DNA of 50,331 bases from Ornatilinea sp. (GCA_018433975.1 JAHDQE010000009.1:1-50331), one strand, 5' to 3'. Shown: positions 35,695 through 44,940, counted from the first letter of the stretch. Program-made: numbers and translations. The notes: generated by a model from the sequence alone, not told the origin.

Positions 35695-36978
35695 TCAAAT
35701 ATAATTAACGGCAGCACGGGGTGCGGCGGAAGGTTCGGAAACTGGACGGACGCTCAGGTGCGGCGGCAGAAAGCGATCGTATTCCTGGCTCAAATAAAAA
35801 ACATAGGGGCTGCGCTGCAGCCACCAGCCTGGCCCAAAAGTAAAGAATAGCTTATCCACCATTTCCGGATTCGGGTCTTCCAGCCAGTACTCGCGCAGGC
35901 TTTTCGGCGGCTGTCCAGGATCAGCGATGTAGGTATATTGCAGGGCGGCGCGTTCATACCCCAGCAGACTGACCGGCTGCCGCTGCAAACGCGCGGTGAC
36001 CGGCGGCAAGGTGTCTTTTACAAAAGTTGTAAAATTTTCCGCTTCTGTTTGTATCGCTTCGCGCTGCCCGATCTTGACAATCGTGGCAGCGTCCGCCCGC
36101 CCGCCGCTGTGCAGCGGCTGAACCAGGAATGTGCGCGAACCGGAATAACCGGAAAGAAATTCTTTAAGAACTACCAGACGGTCATAACGGCCAAAAAGGC
36201 TTTGCAGCAGCCGGCCATCCTCATTTTCCAAAGTCAGGCCAGGCAGGTTCTCGATGCGCACCGCAGCCGGCAATATTTCCTTGATTTTCGGGCGCAGCGG
36301 GCTGCGGCGAAAAGCCAGGCCCAATCCAAGTCCGCCGCCCAGCGCCATGCTGAAAAAACCGAACATTAGACTCTGGTCGCGGGTCATCCCCAGAAAAGAC
36401 TCGACCCGTACGTCCACAGCTTGCGAGTAAGCCATCTGCTCGCCCGGCCGGCCATCCGTACCAGCCGCCGGCTCCCAGCGCAGCAGCAGCGTCAGGCTCA
36501 GCCGCTGCTGGCCAGCGGCGCGCGGAGCAATCGTCCAGCGCCAGGTGATAGCCTCATTCGGGTTGAGCGCATATTCCTGCTCGCCCTCCGGAGAAATATC
36601 AAATCCTACGCCCGTCAGGCTGGCCGCGGCCGAAAGGGTATATCCGTTCGGATAAACAATGTTAACCTGCTGGCCGGTAATATCATGTTCGGGAAATTCA
36701 CTTTCCAGGCGGTAACCGCTCCCATCGGGTACCAGCCGCATCCGGATTGTATCCGACTCCCCCAGCCGCATTTGCGGCGGCCATTCCAGATCAATTTGCT
36801 TGGTTTCAATATACGGTTCCAGCGTTGGCTCGGCCTCGCCGGCATCATTTGCGGGCGCCTGGGTGGGCTGCGGAAGCGATTCGCCGCCAGACTGCGGCGT
36901 TGCGGCCGGAGAACAGCCGCTCCAGGTCAGGGCCAGCAGCAGAAAGACGATCCAGAACAGCCAACGGCGCTGCTTCAC
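35695..36978 (-). CDS. Lipoprotein with membrane helix and C-terminal TCAD9/APH-like region, probably truncated
   Basis: 427 residues, GTG start. Lipobox LTWSGC, acidic linker, a beta-rich extracytoplasmic domain (about 55-200), one TM helix (about 207-226, MFGFFSMALGGGLGLGLAF), then a cytoplasmic region starting RIENLPGLTLENEDGRLLQ with KEFLSGYSGSRTFLVQP, ATIVKIGQREAI and AENFTTFV. That layout resembles the kinase-like ternary-complex-associated domain TCAD9; I am not certain. The ATP-site half expected later is absent, and the frame ends in a short tail (AAVNYI) exactly where GC content drops. The gene is likely cut by the island boundary. Confidence 0.55.
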   Translation of the reverse strand: MKQRRWLFWIVFLLLALTWSGCSPAATPQSGGESLPQPTQAPANDAGEAEPTLEPYIETKQIDLEWPPQMRLGESDTIRMRLVPDGSGYRLESEFPEHDITGQQVNIVYPNGYTLSAAASLTGVGFDISPEGEQEYALNPNEAITWRWTIAPRAAGQQRLSLTLLLRWEPAAGTDGRPGEQMAYSQAVDVRVESFLGMTRDQSLMFGFFSMALGGGLGLGLAFRRSPLRPKIKEILPAAVRIENLPGLTLENEDGRLLQSLFGRYDRLVVLKEFLSGYSGSRTFLVQPLHSGGRADAATIVKIGQREAIQTEAENFTTFVKDTLPPVTARLQRQPVSLLGYERAALQYTYIADPGQPPKSLREYWLEDPNPEMVDKLFFTFGPGWWLQRSPYVFYLSQEYDRFLPPHLSVRPVSEPSAAPRAAVNYI

Positions 36979-37136
36979 GGCACACCCTGAAAGGGTTGGA
37001 AAAGTGTCGGGGCTAAGGTAGCCACGCGCTGAGTGGATTCCGGTTCAGGCAAGGCAAACAGCAGAGCCGCCAGGCCTGCCAGAATCAAAACCGCCGCCAG
37101 AAACCAGATTGCCGCGCGAATTCGCTTGTTTCGCAA
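36975..37136 (-). CDS. Small single-TM protein (53 residues)
   Basis: TTG start with GAGGGTG upstream: LRNKRIRAAIWFLAAVLILA, a TM helix, then a short tail LPEPESTQRVATLAP. Its stop overlaps the start of the lipoprotein gene by 4 bases (GTGA), the usual sign of coupled translation. Too short for most gene finders. Positive-inside N terminus; function unknown. Confidence 0.6.
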   Translation of the reverse strand: MRNKRIRAAIWFLAAVLILAGLAALLFALPEPESTQRVATLAPTLFQPFQGVP

Positions 37137-37145
37137 TGGACACCC

Positions 37146-37394
37146 TCACAACCGGGATAAGCCAGGCTTAAGACGCCGCAATGGCCGGAATGGGTCCTGA
37201 CCATCCCGCCATAAACAATTCCAGGTACAATCAGCAGGACGGTTGCCTTCTCCTTGCGACAGTTCAGACAGCGGCCATTCGCCGTTAAATTTGCGCCAGG
37301 AAGGCAGCCAACCCGGTCTGAGCCGGATTAAGTCCCATGTGCTGCCGTAAATATTCATGACAAAATAAACGCACTGCCATTCAGGTAAAATCAT
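37146..37394 (-). CDS. Possible small hypothetical protein
   Basis: 82 codons from ATG 37394, Trp-rich (MILPEWQCVYFVMNIYGSTW), ending 9 bases before the small TM gene. It could be the first gene of this three-gene unit, divergent from the ATPase gene at 37434. No ribosome-binding site and no family match; it could also be chance. Confidence 0.3.
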   Translation of the reverse strand: MILPEWQCVYFVMNIYGSTWDLIRLRPGWLPSWRKFNGEWPLSELSQGEGNRPADCTWNCLWRDGQDPFRPLRRLKPGLSRL

Positions 37395-37433
37395 TATATC
37401 CAATCTTCAATTTCATATGAATATCGAGGATCC

Positions 37434-38483
37434 ATGAGCGAAAACCGGGATCTGTATCCGCCAACCTATCGCCAGTCAGAAGTCAGCGAAATTTGCAGCG
37501 CTGTTCAAAGCGGCGAATGCGTCCAGGTAATTGGTCTTTCTGGCGCTGGAAAAAGCAACCTGAGCCGATTTCTCACCGCTCAAGCGCCGCGGCCGCCCGT
37601 CTTTCTTTTGGCAGACTGCAACCGTCTGAAATCCCCAGCCTTGAACGATTTTGCCGCTCTGATCGCCGCTGCGTGCGGAGCGGATTGGCCAGAAAATACG
37701 GCCTGGCCGGTGCTGGAAGCAACCATTGGCACGGCTTTAGCGCATTACGAACAAGGCATTTGCCTTGTTCTGGACCGTTTTGAAGCCGTCCAGAGCTGGA
37801 GCGATTCGCCCATTCCCGCCAATTTACGCGCGCTGCGCGATCAATTCAAATACCGGCTGACGTATGTACTGACCACGCGGCAGCCAATAGATACCCATAG
37901 CGAGCTGGCTGAACTGTTCTTCGCGCATACCCTGTGGCTGGGCCCCCTTTCAGAGAAAGACGCCGCCTGGTCCATCAACGCCTATGCCGCCCGCCGCAAG
38001 GTGGCATGGAGCGAGGAAACCGTGCAAGCAATTTATCGCCTGTCCGGCGGTTACCCGGCTTTTTTGCGCGCCGTCTGTGAAGCGCACGCGTCTGGAACGG
38101 CGCTTGAGAAAACAGATCTGCTGGAACATCCTGCCGTCCGCCGCCGTCTGGATGAATTTCTCGCTCAAGCGCCGGGCGCTGAAGCCATTGAGTGCAGCCG
38201 GCTCGATCAAGTTCCGCTGCTGGGGGGGCATTCCGCGCTGCAGGAGCTGACTGCCAAAGAAGCGCAGCTGTATGCCTTCCTTCAGGCCAACGCGCAGCAG
38301 GTGTGCAGTAAAGATGACCTCATCCGCGCAGTCTGGCCGGAAGATCGCGTTTACAGTACCGGCGTGCGCGATGACAGTCTGGCGCAACTGGTACGGCGCC
38401 TTCGCCAGAAAATCGAGTCCGATCCGGCTCACCCGCAGCGCTTGCAGACCATCCCCGGCCGGGGATACCGCTTTACCGGCTGA
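37434..38483 (+). CDS. ATPase with C-terminal OmpR-type DNA-binding domain
   Basis: 349 residues. P-loop GLSGAGKSN near residue 34, Walker B LVLDRFEAVQS near 118, a sensor-like LTTRQP, then a helical region. The last ~90 residues form a winged helix of the Trans_reg_C type (LTAKEAQLYAFLQANAQQVC, DDLIRAVWP, RRLRQKIESDP, IPGRGYRFTG). It is an orphan regulator of the AAA/STAND kind that would couple nucleotide state to DNA binding. Divergent from the lipoprotein unit, 40 bases away, so it may control it. GAGGA precedes the ATG. Confidence 0.8.
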   Translation: MSENRDLYPPTYRQSEVSEICSAVQSGECVQVIGLSGAGKSNLSRFLTAQAPRPPVFLLADCNRLKSPALNDFAALIAAACGADWPENTAWPVLEATIGTALAHYEQGICLVLDRFEAVQSWSDSPIPANLRALRDQFKYRLTYVLTTRQPIDTHSELAELFFAHTLWLGPLSEKDAAWSINAYAARRKVAWSEETVQAIYRLSGGYPAFLRAVCEAHASGTALEKTDLLEHPAVRRRLDEFLAQAPGAEAIECSRLDQVPLLGGHSALQELTAKEAQLYAFLQANAQQVCSKDDLIRAVWPEDRVYSTGVRDDSLAQLVRRLRQKIESDPAHPQRLQTIPGRGYRFTG

Positions 38484-38604
38484 ATGCGCCGCTCGGGCCT
38501 TCGCTGAGGCGCAAACCGGCTGGCACAGCCGCGCGTGATTTTTCCTTCCTTGAAATGGGCGTACAATTATGGCAAGGAACGCGTCCTGTAAAGGAGTCAA
38601 TCCA

Positions 38605-39231
38605 ATGCTGCCGATTTCTCCATTGCAACTCAGTCAGCTTGACGCGGCGGCTGAAACCGCCGCAGCCGCCTTTTACAGTTACCCGATGTTTACGGCTTAT
38701 TTCCCCAACCCGGAGCAGCGCCGCTGGAAAACCCGCTGGTACGTCCGCAACGCGATTAAGATTGCCCTCGAATACGGCGATGTCCAGGCCACCCAGGACC
38801 TCCAGGGGATTGCCTTTGCCCTGCCGCCTGAACATACCCACCTTCCGCTGAGTGTGTTTATCCGCAGCGGCTATTGGAAGGCCCCGCTGGTGCTGGGTCT
38901 GCGCGATTTTTACCGCTCGCAGGCCTGCGAGGAAGCGGTCAGCGAGGCGCACACGCGCTGGATGCAGACTCAACCGCATTACTACCTGTGGGGCCTGACG
39001 GTGCATCCCCAGGCGCAAGGACGCGGCTACGGCAAGGCTCTCTTGAGACTGCTGCTGGAAAAAGCTGCCGCGCAGCAGGTACCGGTCTATTTGGAAACGC
39101 ACACGGAGAACAACGTGTCCTATTATCAAGCGCTGGGCTTCGAATGCCTTGAGCGCGTCATCACGCCGTCCTATGAACTGCCCTTCTGGTGTCTGGTCTG
39201 GCGTCCGCAAGATGGAGGAGCATCCCAATGA
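38605..39231 (+). CDS. GNAT-family N-acetyltransferase
   Basis: 208 residues. The acetyl-CoA loop motif LTVHPQAQGRGYGKALLRLL is near residue 140, with LETHTENNVSYYQALGFECL in the C-terminal part, both classical GNAT signatures. The N-terminal region contains the helical acceptor lid (YSYPMFTAYFPNPEQRRW). Substrate unknown. AAAGGAG sits 8 bases before ATG 38605. Its stop overlaps the start of the next gene by 4 bases (ATGA). Confidence 0.9.
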   Translation: MLPISPLQLSQLDAAAETAAAAFYSYPMFTAYFPNPEQRRWKTRWYVRNAIKIALEYGDVQATQDLQGIAFALPPEHTHLPLSVFIRSGYWKAPLVLGLRDFYRSQACEEAVSEAHTRWMQTQPHYYLWGLTVHPQAQGRGYGKALLRLLLEKAAAQQVPVYLETHTENNVSYYQALGFECLERVITPSYELPFWCLVWRPQDGGASQ

Positions 39232-39902
39232 TTGAAGCCGACCCAAGCTGGTCCGCACGCTGGCCCGGCGCTCAAGCTGGATTTCTGGCGCTGCAGAATG
39301 TCAGCAACCCAAGCCTGTGCCCGCCCCTGGAAAGCCGTAAACAGGCGCTTGAAAGTGAACTGCGCCTTCAATTTGGTGCTGAAAACGCCGCGGCGCTGCC
39401 TGGCTGGGGGCCGCTGCCAGCCTATGCCAGTTATTACCGCACCTTTGATAAAACCTATCACGTCTTGGGGCAGCTCAAATCAGTGGCAGTGAAAGGCAAG
39501 GCCATTCCCAGTGTGGCCGCCCTGGTAGAGGCCATGTTCATCGCCGAACTGCATAACGGCCTGCTGACTGCCGGGCACGATCTGGCCCGCGTCAGCGGAA
39601 CAGTGCGCATCGCTGCCGCCCAAGGCGGAGAGACCTATCTCGGGCTGCGCGGCGAAACACTGACATTAAAACCCGGCGATATGTATATCGCCGACCAGGT
39701 TGGAATCCTTTCCGCCATTTTGGGCGGGCCGGACGGGCGCACGCCGATCCAGGCTGATACGCAGGCGGTCTTGTTTACGGTTTATGCGCCGGCCGGCATT
39801 CCGCAGGCAGCGGTACAGGCGCACCTGGACGAAATCGATACGCTGGTACACCTGATTTCACCGCAGGCCAGCCTGCTTTACAAGCAGATTCTCAGCGCTT
39901 AG
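39228..39902 (+). CDS. B3/B4 tRNA-binding-domain protein
   Basis: 224 residues, related to the B3/B4 editing domain of phenylalanyl-tRNA synthetase beta chain. Recognisable pieces are AGFLALQNVSNPSLCP, YYRTFDKTYHVLGQLKSVAV, SVAALVEAMFIAELHNGLLT, HDLARVSG and TLKPGDMYIADQVGILSAIL. Stand-alone members are thought to bind or edit tRNA or small metabolites; the activity is unclear. Co-translated with the GNAT gene. Converges with the ClC gene; the stops overlap by 4 bases. Confidence 0.85.
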   Translation: MIEADPSWSARWPGAQAGFLALQNVSNPSLCPPLESRKQALESELRLQFGAENAAALPGWGPLPAYASYYRTFDKTYHVLGQLKSVAVKGKAIPSVAALVEAMFIAELHNGLLTAGHDLARVSGTVRIAAAQGGETYLGLRGETLTLKPGDMYIADQVGILSAILGGPDGRTPIQADTQAVLFTVYAPAGIPQAAVQAHLDEIDTLVHLISPQASLLYKQILSA

Positions 39903-41068
39903 GAAATCAGCCCTGGCGCCGCAGCCGCCGCGTGATGGGTAATTTTTCCTGCCAGCCCTTTTGCCAACACCGCCGCGGCGACCGCGGCGATGGGAATCAA
40001 CGCGTATTGCAGCGGGAACATCAGCAGCATTAACGCCAGAGCAAACCAAGGCTTCGGTAAAATCACCGCCAGCAAACCGCCCATCACAGCCAGAATACCG
40101 GCCGGAGCGGAAATGCCCGGGAGCAATTGCGCCAGGCCAAGGCCAAAAGCAGTGCTGGCAAACATCAGCGGCAAGAACTGCCCGCCCTTCCAGCCGCTGA
40201 AAAGCAGCACGGCGGTAAAAATCAAGCGCGCCAGACCCACAGCCAGCAAAGTCAGCGCGCCGAACTGCGCCGCCTGGTCGTAGGCGAGCTGCAAATCATG
40301 CTGCCCTGAAAAGGTCATCATCGGCAGCCAGCTGGCGCACAGCCCGAACAACGCGCCAGCCACAAGTGCGCGCATCACAGGACGATGCGGCAGACGCTGA
40401 CTCACCAGCCGCCGGCCGCTGGTAAAAATCCATTGATACAAGGCTCCCAAGGCAGCGCCCAACAGACCCAATAAAACGCTCCAGGGCAGGTCGCTCCAGG
40501 CAAAAGATTCCTGCATCCGCAGAAAACCGTCACTGTAAAGACCGCGCGCCAGCGCGCCAAAACCGAATATTCCCAGGCCGATTGCCAGGATATTCGGCCA
40601 GCGTTCCAGCCAGCGGCGCAGCCCGACTGCGCCTTCCGCAGCCGGCAAATGCAGCGACACACGCACTCTGTGCAGCACATCCGCGGCCCAGGTAGAAAGC
40701 CCGCCAAGCAAATCCATGATGGCGGCCTCCGGGCCGAGGCTGGCCCCCGCGGAAAGAGAAACGCCGACTGTGACCAATCCCTGCGGCAGATGCCGGTAAG
40801 CCAGCCGCCCACTTTGCGCCAGCTCTTGGACAGCCTCATTAATACTTTTCGGATGGTTGCCCAGGTAGCGCTGGCACAAGCCCACCAGCAATCCGCCCAG
40901 CGTACAAATTACCAGCGGAGCATACCAGACCTGCGCCAGGGAATTCTCCCATAAAGCCTTTTGAATGAGGTCAATCAGCCACAGAAAACCGCCAGATAAT
41001 CCCCCGATGACTGCGCCAAACAGAATTGCCGCCCCGGCTGTCAGTGCTACCGCTAAAATTTTCTTCAC
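39899..41068 (-). CDS. ClC-family chloride channel / antiporter
   Basis: 389 residues from GTG 41068, chosen because AGGAG lies 6 bases upstream; the frame is open further but the extension has no signal. At least ten hydrophobic segments. ClC signatures: GASLGPEAAIMDLLGGL (the GxEGP-like filter, here G-P-E), and later GWKGGQFLPLMFASTAFGLG. The canonical gating Glu region reads SLGPEAA. Probably moves chloride or fluoride, or exchanges for protons. Divergent from a TetR gene; a long palindrome covers both promoters. Confidence 0.88.
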   Translation of the reverse strand: MKKILAVALTAGAAILFGAVIGGLSGGFLWLIDLIQKALWENSLAQVWYAPLVICTLGGLLVGLCQRYLGNHPKSINEAVQELAQSGRLAYRHLPQGLVTVGVSLSAGASLGPEAAIMDLLGGLSTWAADVLHRVRVSLHLPAAEGAVGLRRWLERWPNILAIGLGIFGFGALARGLYSDGFLRMQESFAWSDLPWSVLLGLLGAALGALYQWIFTSGRRLVSQRLPHRPVMRALVAGALFGLCASWLPMMTFSGQHDLQLAYDQAAQFGALTLLAVGLARLIFTAVLLFSGWKGGQFLPLMFASTAFGLGLAQLLPGISAPAGILAVMGGLLAVILPKPWFALALMLLMFPLQYALIPIAAVAAAVLAKGLAGKITHHAAAAAPGLIS

Positions 41069-41108
41069 CAAACACTCCTGACCTGTCCCGCAAACAGACT
41101 TTGCGTTA

Positions 41109-41150
41109 TAATATCTACACAATGTTGATATCAACAATGTGTAGATATTA
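41109..41150. promoter_or_regulatory. 42-bp palindromic operator between ClC and TetR genes
   Basis: Dyad centred at 41129/41130 (core GTTGATATCAAC) with 20 of 21 base pairs matching, ending in TAATATC / GATATTA. On the minus strand TTGATA-N18-TATAAC inside it looks like the ClC promoter. Typical size and place for an operator that binds two TetR dimers. Confidence 0.7.
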
Positions 41151-41177
41151 CTCTTTCTGCGGTTAACTGTCAAGATT

Positions 41178-41252
41178 AAGGTCCGCCGGACCTGCCGGCC
41201 AGCGCGAGTCCCAAAGGCAGCCGACAAGCTGCCGCTGGCCCGGACGGACCTT
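41178..41252 (+). other. Structured GC-rich leader of the TetR gene
   Basis: Long imperfect inverted repeat: AAGGTCCG...GGCCAGCG pairs with CGCTGGCCCGGACGGACCTT, and an inner hairpin GGCAGC-CGACAA-GCTGCC sits at its tip. It lies between the promoter palindrome and the TetR start. Could be an attenuator, an RNA element or a small repeat; unassigned. Confidence 0.45.
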
Positions 41253-41281
41253 CTTAATATTTTCAAACTTCGGAGCAGCAT

Positions 41282-41875
41282 ATGGCTCGACTGACCAATC
41301 TATCGGAACGCGGCATTGAAACTCAGCGCATGCTCAGCGATGTGCTCATGCAGTTGCTCAGCGAAACCAATTACAACAAGATATCGGTCAAAGATATCAC
41401 CGTCCGCGCCGGCATCGACCGCAGCACCTTCTATCTGCATTTCAAGGACAAAGACGATCTATTCCTGGCGGCTCAAAAACGACTGGTGGAGGAGCTACTC
41501 GAAGCCAGAAACAACAGTGAACTGCCCTATCCGCTGGCGACCCGCGCGTTTGAACAGATGGCACGCTACCCGCGTCCTTACCTGGCGCTGCTCAGCGATG
41601 TGGAAAACTCGTATTTTTCCGTGCAGTTGCAGGAATATATGTCCGCCATGGCGCGGCCGCTGCTGGAAACCACCCTGCGCGAGAAAGGGCTGCAAACCAG
41701 CCTGGACGCGGGCATGATCATCGGATACCTGACCGGGGCACTGCGCGGATTAGGCCGCTGGTGGCTGGAAGCCGGGCAGCCCTATCCGCCGGCCGAGATG
41801 GCGCGCTGGTTTGTCGAGACGGTGCGTACAGGTCTGAACAGTCTTAACCCGCCTCAATTGGAAACCAAAGAATAG
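41282..41875 (+). CDS. TetR/AcrR-family transcriptional regulator
   Basis: 197 residues. N-terminal HTH: RMLSDVLMQLLSETNYNKIS, VKDITVRAGIDRSTFYLHFK and KDDLFLAAQKRL, the TetR signature. The C-terminal ligand/dimer domain (SYFSVQLQEYMSAMARPLLE, GRWWLEAGQPYPPAEMARWF) resembles the TetR_C_8/DhaS-like type. Divergent from the ClC gene and separated by a 42-bp palindrome, which it probably binds to repress both. Start ATG has CGGAG 7 bases upstream. Confidence 0.92.
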   Translation: MARLTNLSERGIETQRMLSDVLMQLLSETNYNKISVKDITVRAGIDRSTFYLHFKDKDDLFLAAQKRLVEELLEARNNSELPYPLATRAFEQMARYPRPYLALLSDVENSYFSVQLQEYMSAMARPLLETTLREKGLQTSLDAGMIIGYLTGALRGLGRWWLEAGQPYPPAEMARWFVETVRTGLNSLNPPQLETKE

Positions 41876-41957
41876 GTAATATTATCCACCGAGATGCCGC
41901 CCTGGGCATATTCAAAACTGGTGATGGTGAAATCGTTGACGCGTTCACCGGCATAAA
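41854..41957 (-). pseudogene. Gene fragment overlapping the TetR 3' end
   Basis: The minus strand reads LIYAGERVNDFTITSFEYAQ then GGISVDNITYSLVSN and a stop at 41854-41856. The pattern ITSFEYAQGGISVDNI looks like the end of a secreted beta-sandwich domain. No start or upstream part exists. Either a relic or a chance frame. Confidence 0.25.
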
Positions 41958-42401
41958 TTAACCGTGCAGACGCTCCACAATCACGCCAATCCGGCGGACG
42001 CGGGTTTCGGCGGCCTTAGCGCTTTCCACCTGGCGCACGTACTCTTTGCGGACAGAATACGAAGCGGCGTCAAACTCTGCCCGCAGCCCAGCCGTCTGCA
42101 AGGCCTCGGCCAGGTCCTCGGGCACCGTTACCGTGCGCGGTTCGGTATCCAGCGCCAGGGTTATCTCCACCAAATCACCGCCGGCCACGCCGGCCGCCTG
42201 CCGGTGCTGCGCGCTGAGCGGTATAGCCGCAGCTCCGTCCATGACGGCCAGTGTGCTGCGGTAGGTGTACCCTTTCAGAGTAACGGTCACCGGCGCACGT
42301 TTTCCGCCCTGCAAGGCCGCCACAACCTCATCCGGCACAGGGATTCCGGTGCCATTGGTGTGATCGTCTTTCAAAATACGAGTCGTATAGGTAATTGCCA
42401 T
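41958..42401 (-). CDS. DUF1905 / YdeI-OmdA-like protein
   Basis: 147 residues. N-terminal DUF1905 domain (NGTGIPVPDEVVAALQGGKR, PVTVTLKGYTYRSTLAVMDG, AAAIPLSAQHRQAAGV) followed by a short YdeI/OmdA-type helical tail (VTVPEDLAEALQ, ETRVRRIGVIVERL). These proteins are linked to bacteriocin tolerance in some bacteria; the mechanism is unknown. Start ATG 42401 fits AAGGA 7 bases upstream; an ATG 6 bases earlier is too close to that site. Confidence 0.8.
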   Translation of the reverse strand: MAITYTTRILKDDHTNGTGIPVPDEVVAALQGGKRAPVTVTLKGYTYRSTLAVMDGAAAIPLSAQHRQAAGVAGGDLVEITLALDTEPRTVTVPEDLAEALQTAGLRAEFDAASYSVRKEYVRQVESAKAAETRVRRIGVIVERLHG

Positions 42402-42557
42402 AGCCATTTCCTTGCGAGTAAATCTACCAGAATTGTACGGAAAACCGCACCGGCTGGCAAGCAAAAAACAACCAACTTTGCTTTTGCAGCCGGCTGTTTT
42501 TTCAGGATTGCCGCAGCGGACAATCCATCGATTTACTTTTAGGCAAGAACAGACGGG

Positions 42558-42932
42558 CTAACGCGTCATCCCAATAATCAGCCCGGAGATGAAGGGCACC
42601 AGCCACAAACACCACACCAGCAGGCCGAACCGGCGGTAGGCGTTCATGTGCGCGGTATCTTGGGTCGAATATACCGAAGTGGCCCATAAGGCGTTAACCA
42701 GCATCAGTAATACGGCCGCAATGCCGCTGATCCCGTGCAGGTTGATCTCAAAGTGGCCGGCCAGTGCAACCATCAACAGCGTACCGGTGATATCACCGGC
42801 CAGACCCAGCCAGAACAGGACGATATGCCACAGCCTTAATTTCTTTTTGATGAACATCCCCCAAATGGCAACGCTGTAAAACACCAGCGCCATCATTGTG
42901 GCGACAATCGCCGCCAATAATTGCAGCCGCAT
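42558..42932 (-). CDS. Small four-TM membrane protein (HsmA/TIGR03987-like)
   Basis: 124 residues with four hydrophobic helices (LLAAIVATMMALVFYSVAI, LWHIVLFWLGLAGDITGTLL, ISGIAAVLLMLVNALWA, LLVWCLWLVPFISGLIIG). The HIVLFWLGLAGDITGT segment and the HG...N pattern match the TIGR03987 family, which includes HsmA. Function unknown. ATG 42932 is preferred because GGAGG lies 5 bases upstream; an earlier ATG contains that site. Confidence 0.75.
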   Translation of the reverse strand: MRLQLLAAIVATMMALVFYSVAIWGMFIKKKLRLWHIVLFWLGLAGDITGTLLMVALAGHFEINLHGISGIAAVLLMLVNALWATSVYSTQDTAHMNAYRRFGLLVWCLWLVPFISGLIIGMTR

Positions 42933-43164
42933 GCTTTCCTCCATAATGATTCAAACAACCGACAACTTCTCCGGCTGCATTATATTCCAGTCTCCAGCAC
43001 ACGCGCATTAGAGTATGGTAAGGGAATCGGCCGCCAGTTCAGAACAGAGCTGACGGCACTCGCATCCATCCGCGCGGCGCAACCTGTGTTAAAATATGCA
43101 CACTTTATCCAATCCCTGGCGCGCGAGCCAGAAAACTCGCGGCGCTGAGTTGAGCGAGGGCTGA

Positions 43165-44940
43165 ATGTATAAAACGCACACTTGCGGCGAGTTACGCGCC
43201 GCGAATATCGGTCAAACCGTTACCCTGGCCGGCTGGGTTCATCGCCAGCGTGACCACGGCGGCGTCACCTTCATTGATTTGCGCGACCGTTTCGGCCTGG
43301 TGCAGATCGTTTCCAAACCGGGCGAAGCCAGCGCGGCTGTTTTGCAGGACGCGCGCGCGGAATGGGTCCTGCAGGTGACCGGTATCGTGCGCTCCCGCCC
43401 GGCCGGCGCGGAAAACCCCAACCTGCCCACCGGCGCGATCGAGGTTGAAGTTCAGCAGTGCGAAGTGCTCAACGCGGCCAAACCACTGCCCTTCATGATC
43501 AACAAAGATGAAGACACCGACGAAAACGTCCGTCTGAAATATCGCTACATTGATCTGCGCCGCGAGCGTATGCAGCGCAACTTGCTGCTGCGCCATAAAG
43601 TGATCAAATTTATGCGCGACTATCTGGATGAGCGCGGTTTCGTTGAAGTTGAAACCCCGATGCTGTTTAAAACCACGCCCGAAGGCGCCCGCGATTACCT
43701 GGTGCCCTCGCGGGTTCATCCCGGCAGCTTCTACGCCCTGCCGCAGTCTCCGCAGCAGTTAAAACAATTGCTGATGGTAGCCGGTGTGGAACGCTACTTC
43801 CAGATCGCGCGCTGCTTCCGTGACGAAGACCTGCGCGGCGACCGCCAGCCTGAATTCACACAGCTCGATGTGGAAATGTCTTTCGTTCACCGCGATGATG
43901 TGCTGGATATGATGGAAGGCTTGTTCACCGAGATGATCCCGGCCGTCGCGCCGCACAAACGCATTCTGGATGCCCCCTGGAAGAAACTGACCTACTTCGA
44001 GGCGATGGACACTTATGGCACCGATAAACCGGACCTGCGTTTCGATCTCAAGCTCTACGATGCGAGCCAACTCTTTGCCAACAGCAGTTTCATGGTCTTC
44101 CAGAATACGCTCAAAAGCGGTGGGGTGATTAAATGTATCGCCGCGCCGGGCTGCGCCGAATATACGCGCAAAGAAGTGGACGAACTGACCAATGTCGCCC
44201 GCGACCAGGGCGCTAAGGGCCTGGCCACGCTGGCCCTGGCCGCTGAAGGCGTCAAAGGCACCGCCGCTAAATTCATCTCGGCTGAGGAAATTGAAGCTCT
44301 CAAAGCGCTGACCGGCGCGCAAGCGGGCGACTTGCTGCTGTTTGTGGCCGACAGCAAGGCTGTGGCCAATAAAACCCTCGGCGCGCTGCGCCTGCTCTTC
44401 CGTGACCGGCTTAACCTGGCGGACAAGAGCGTGATGGCCTTTGCCTGGGTCGTGGATTTCCCCATGTTCGAATGGAAAGAGGAAGACCAGAAATGGGATG
44501 CCGCCCACCATCCCTTCACCATGCCGAAGCTGGAAGACATGCCTAAATTTGACACCAACCCGGCAGAAATCCTTTCAGACGCCTACGATATGGTCTGCAA
44601 CGGCTACGAACTGGCCTCAGGCTCGATTCGTATTCACCGCCGTGATATTCAGTTCAAAATCTTCCAGCTGCTCGGCCTCAAAGACGAGGATATCCAGCTC
44701 AAATTCGGCCATATGCTGGAGGCCTTCGAGTACGGCGCGCCGCCGCACGGCGGCATTGCCCCCGGCATTGACCGTCTGGTGATGCTGCTGGCCGACGAGC
44801 CTAATATCCGCGAGGTAATAGCCTTCCCCAAGAACCAGGCTGCCCGCGACCTGATGGCCAACGCACCCTCTCCGGCCACCGAAAAACAGCTTAAAGAACT
44901 GCATATTCACGTGGATGAACCCGAGGAAAAAGGCGAGTAA
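43165..44940 (+). CDS. aspS: Aspartyl-tRNA synthetase
   Basis: 591 residues, full bacterial type. The N-terminal OB-fold anticodon-binding domain starts [20 protein letters not shown]. Class II motif 1 is [11 protein letters not shown], motif 2 is [19 protein letters not shown], with the QLDVEMSF stretch, then a bacterial GAD insertion (about 300-410) and motif 3 [20 protein letters not shown]. Charges tRNA-Asp in the cytoplasm. Essential in most bacteria, so its presence in the more GC-rich block needs explanation (see findings). A strong terminator follows at 44988. Confidence 0.97.
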   Translation: MYKTHTCGELRAANIGQTVTLAGWVHRQRDHGGVTFIDLRDRFGLVQIVSKPGEASAAVLQDARAEWVLQVTGIVRSRPAGAENPNLPTGAIEVEVQQCEVLNAAKPLPFMINKDEDTDENVRLKYRYIDLRRERMQRNLLLRHKVIKFMRDYLDERGFVEVETPMLFKTTPEGARDYLVPSRVHPGSFYALPQSPQQLKQLLMVAGVERYFQIARCFRDEDLRGDRQPEFTQLDVEMSFVHRDDVLDMMEGLFTEMIPAVAPHKRILDAPWKKLTYFEAMDTYGTDKPDLRFDLKLYDASQLFANSSFMVFQNTLKSGGVIKCIAAPGCAEYTRKEVDELTNVARDQGAKGLATLALAAEGVKGTAAKFISAEEIEALKALTGAQAGDLLLFVADSKAVANKTLGALRLLFRDRLNLADKSVMAFAWVVDFPMFEWKEEDQKWDAAHHPFTMPKLEDMPKFDTNPAEILSDAYDMVCNGYELASGSIRIHRRDIQFKIFQLLGLKDEDIQLKFGHMLEAFEYGAPPHGGIAPGIDRLVMLLADEPNIREVIAFPKNQAARDLMANAPSPATEKQLKELHIHVDEPEEKGE

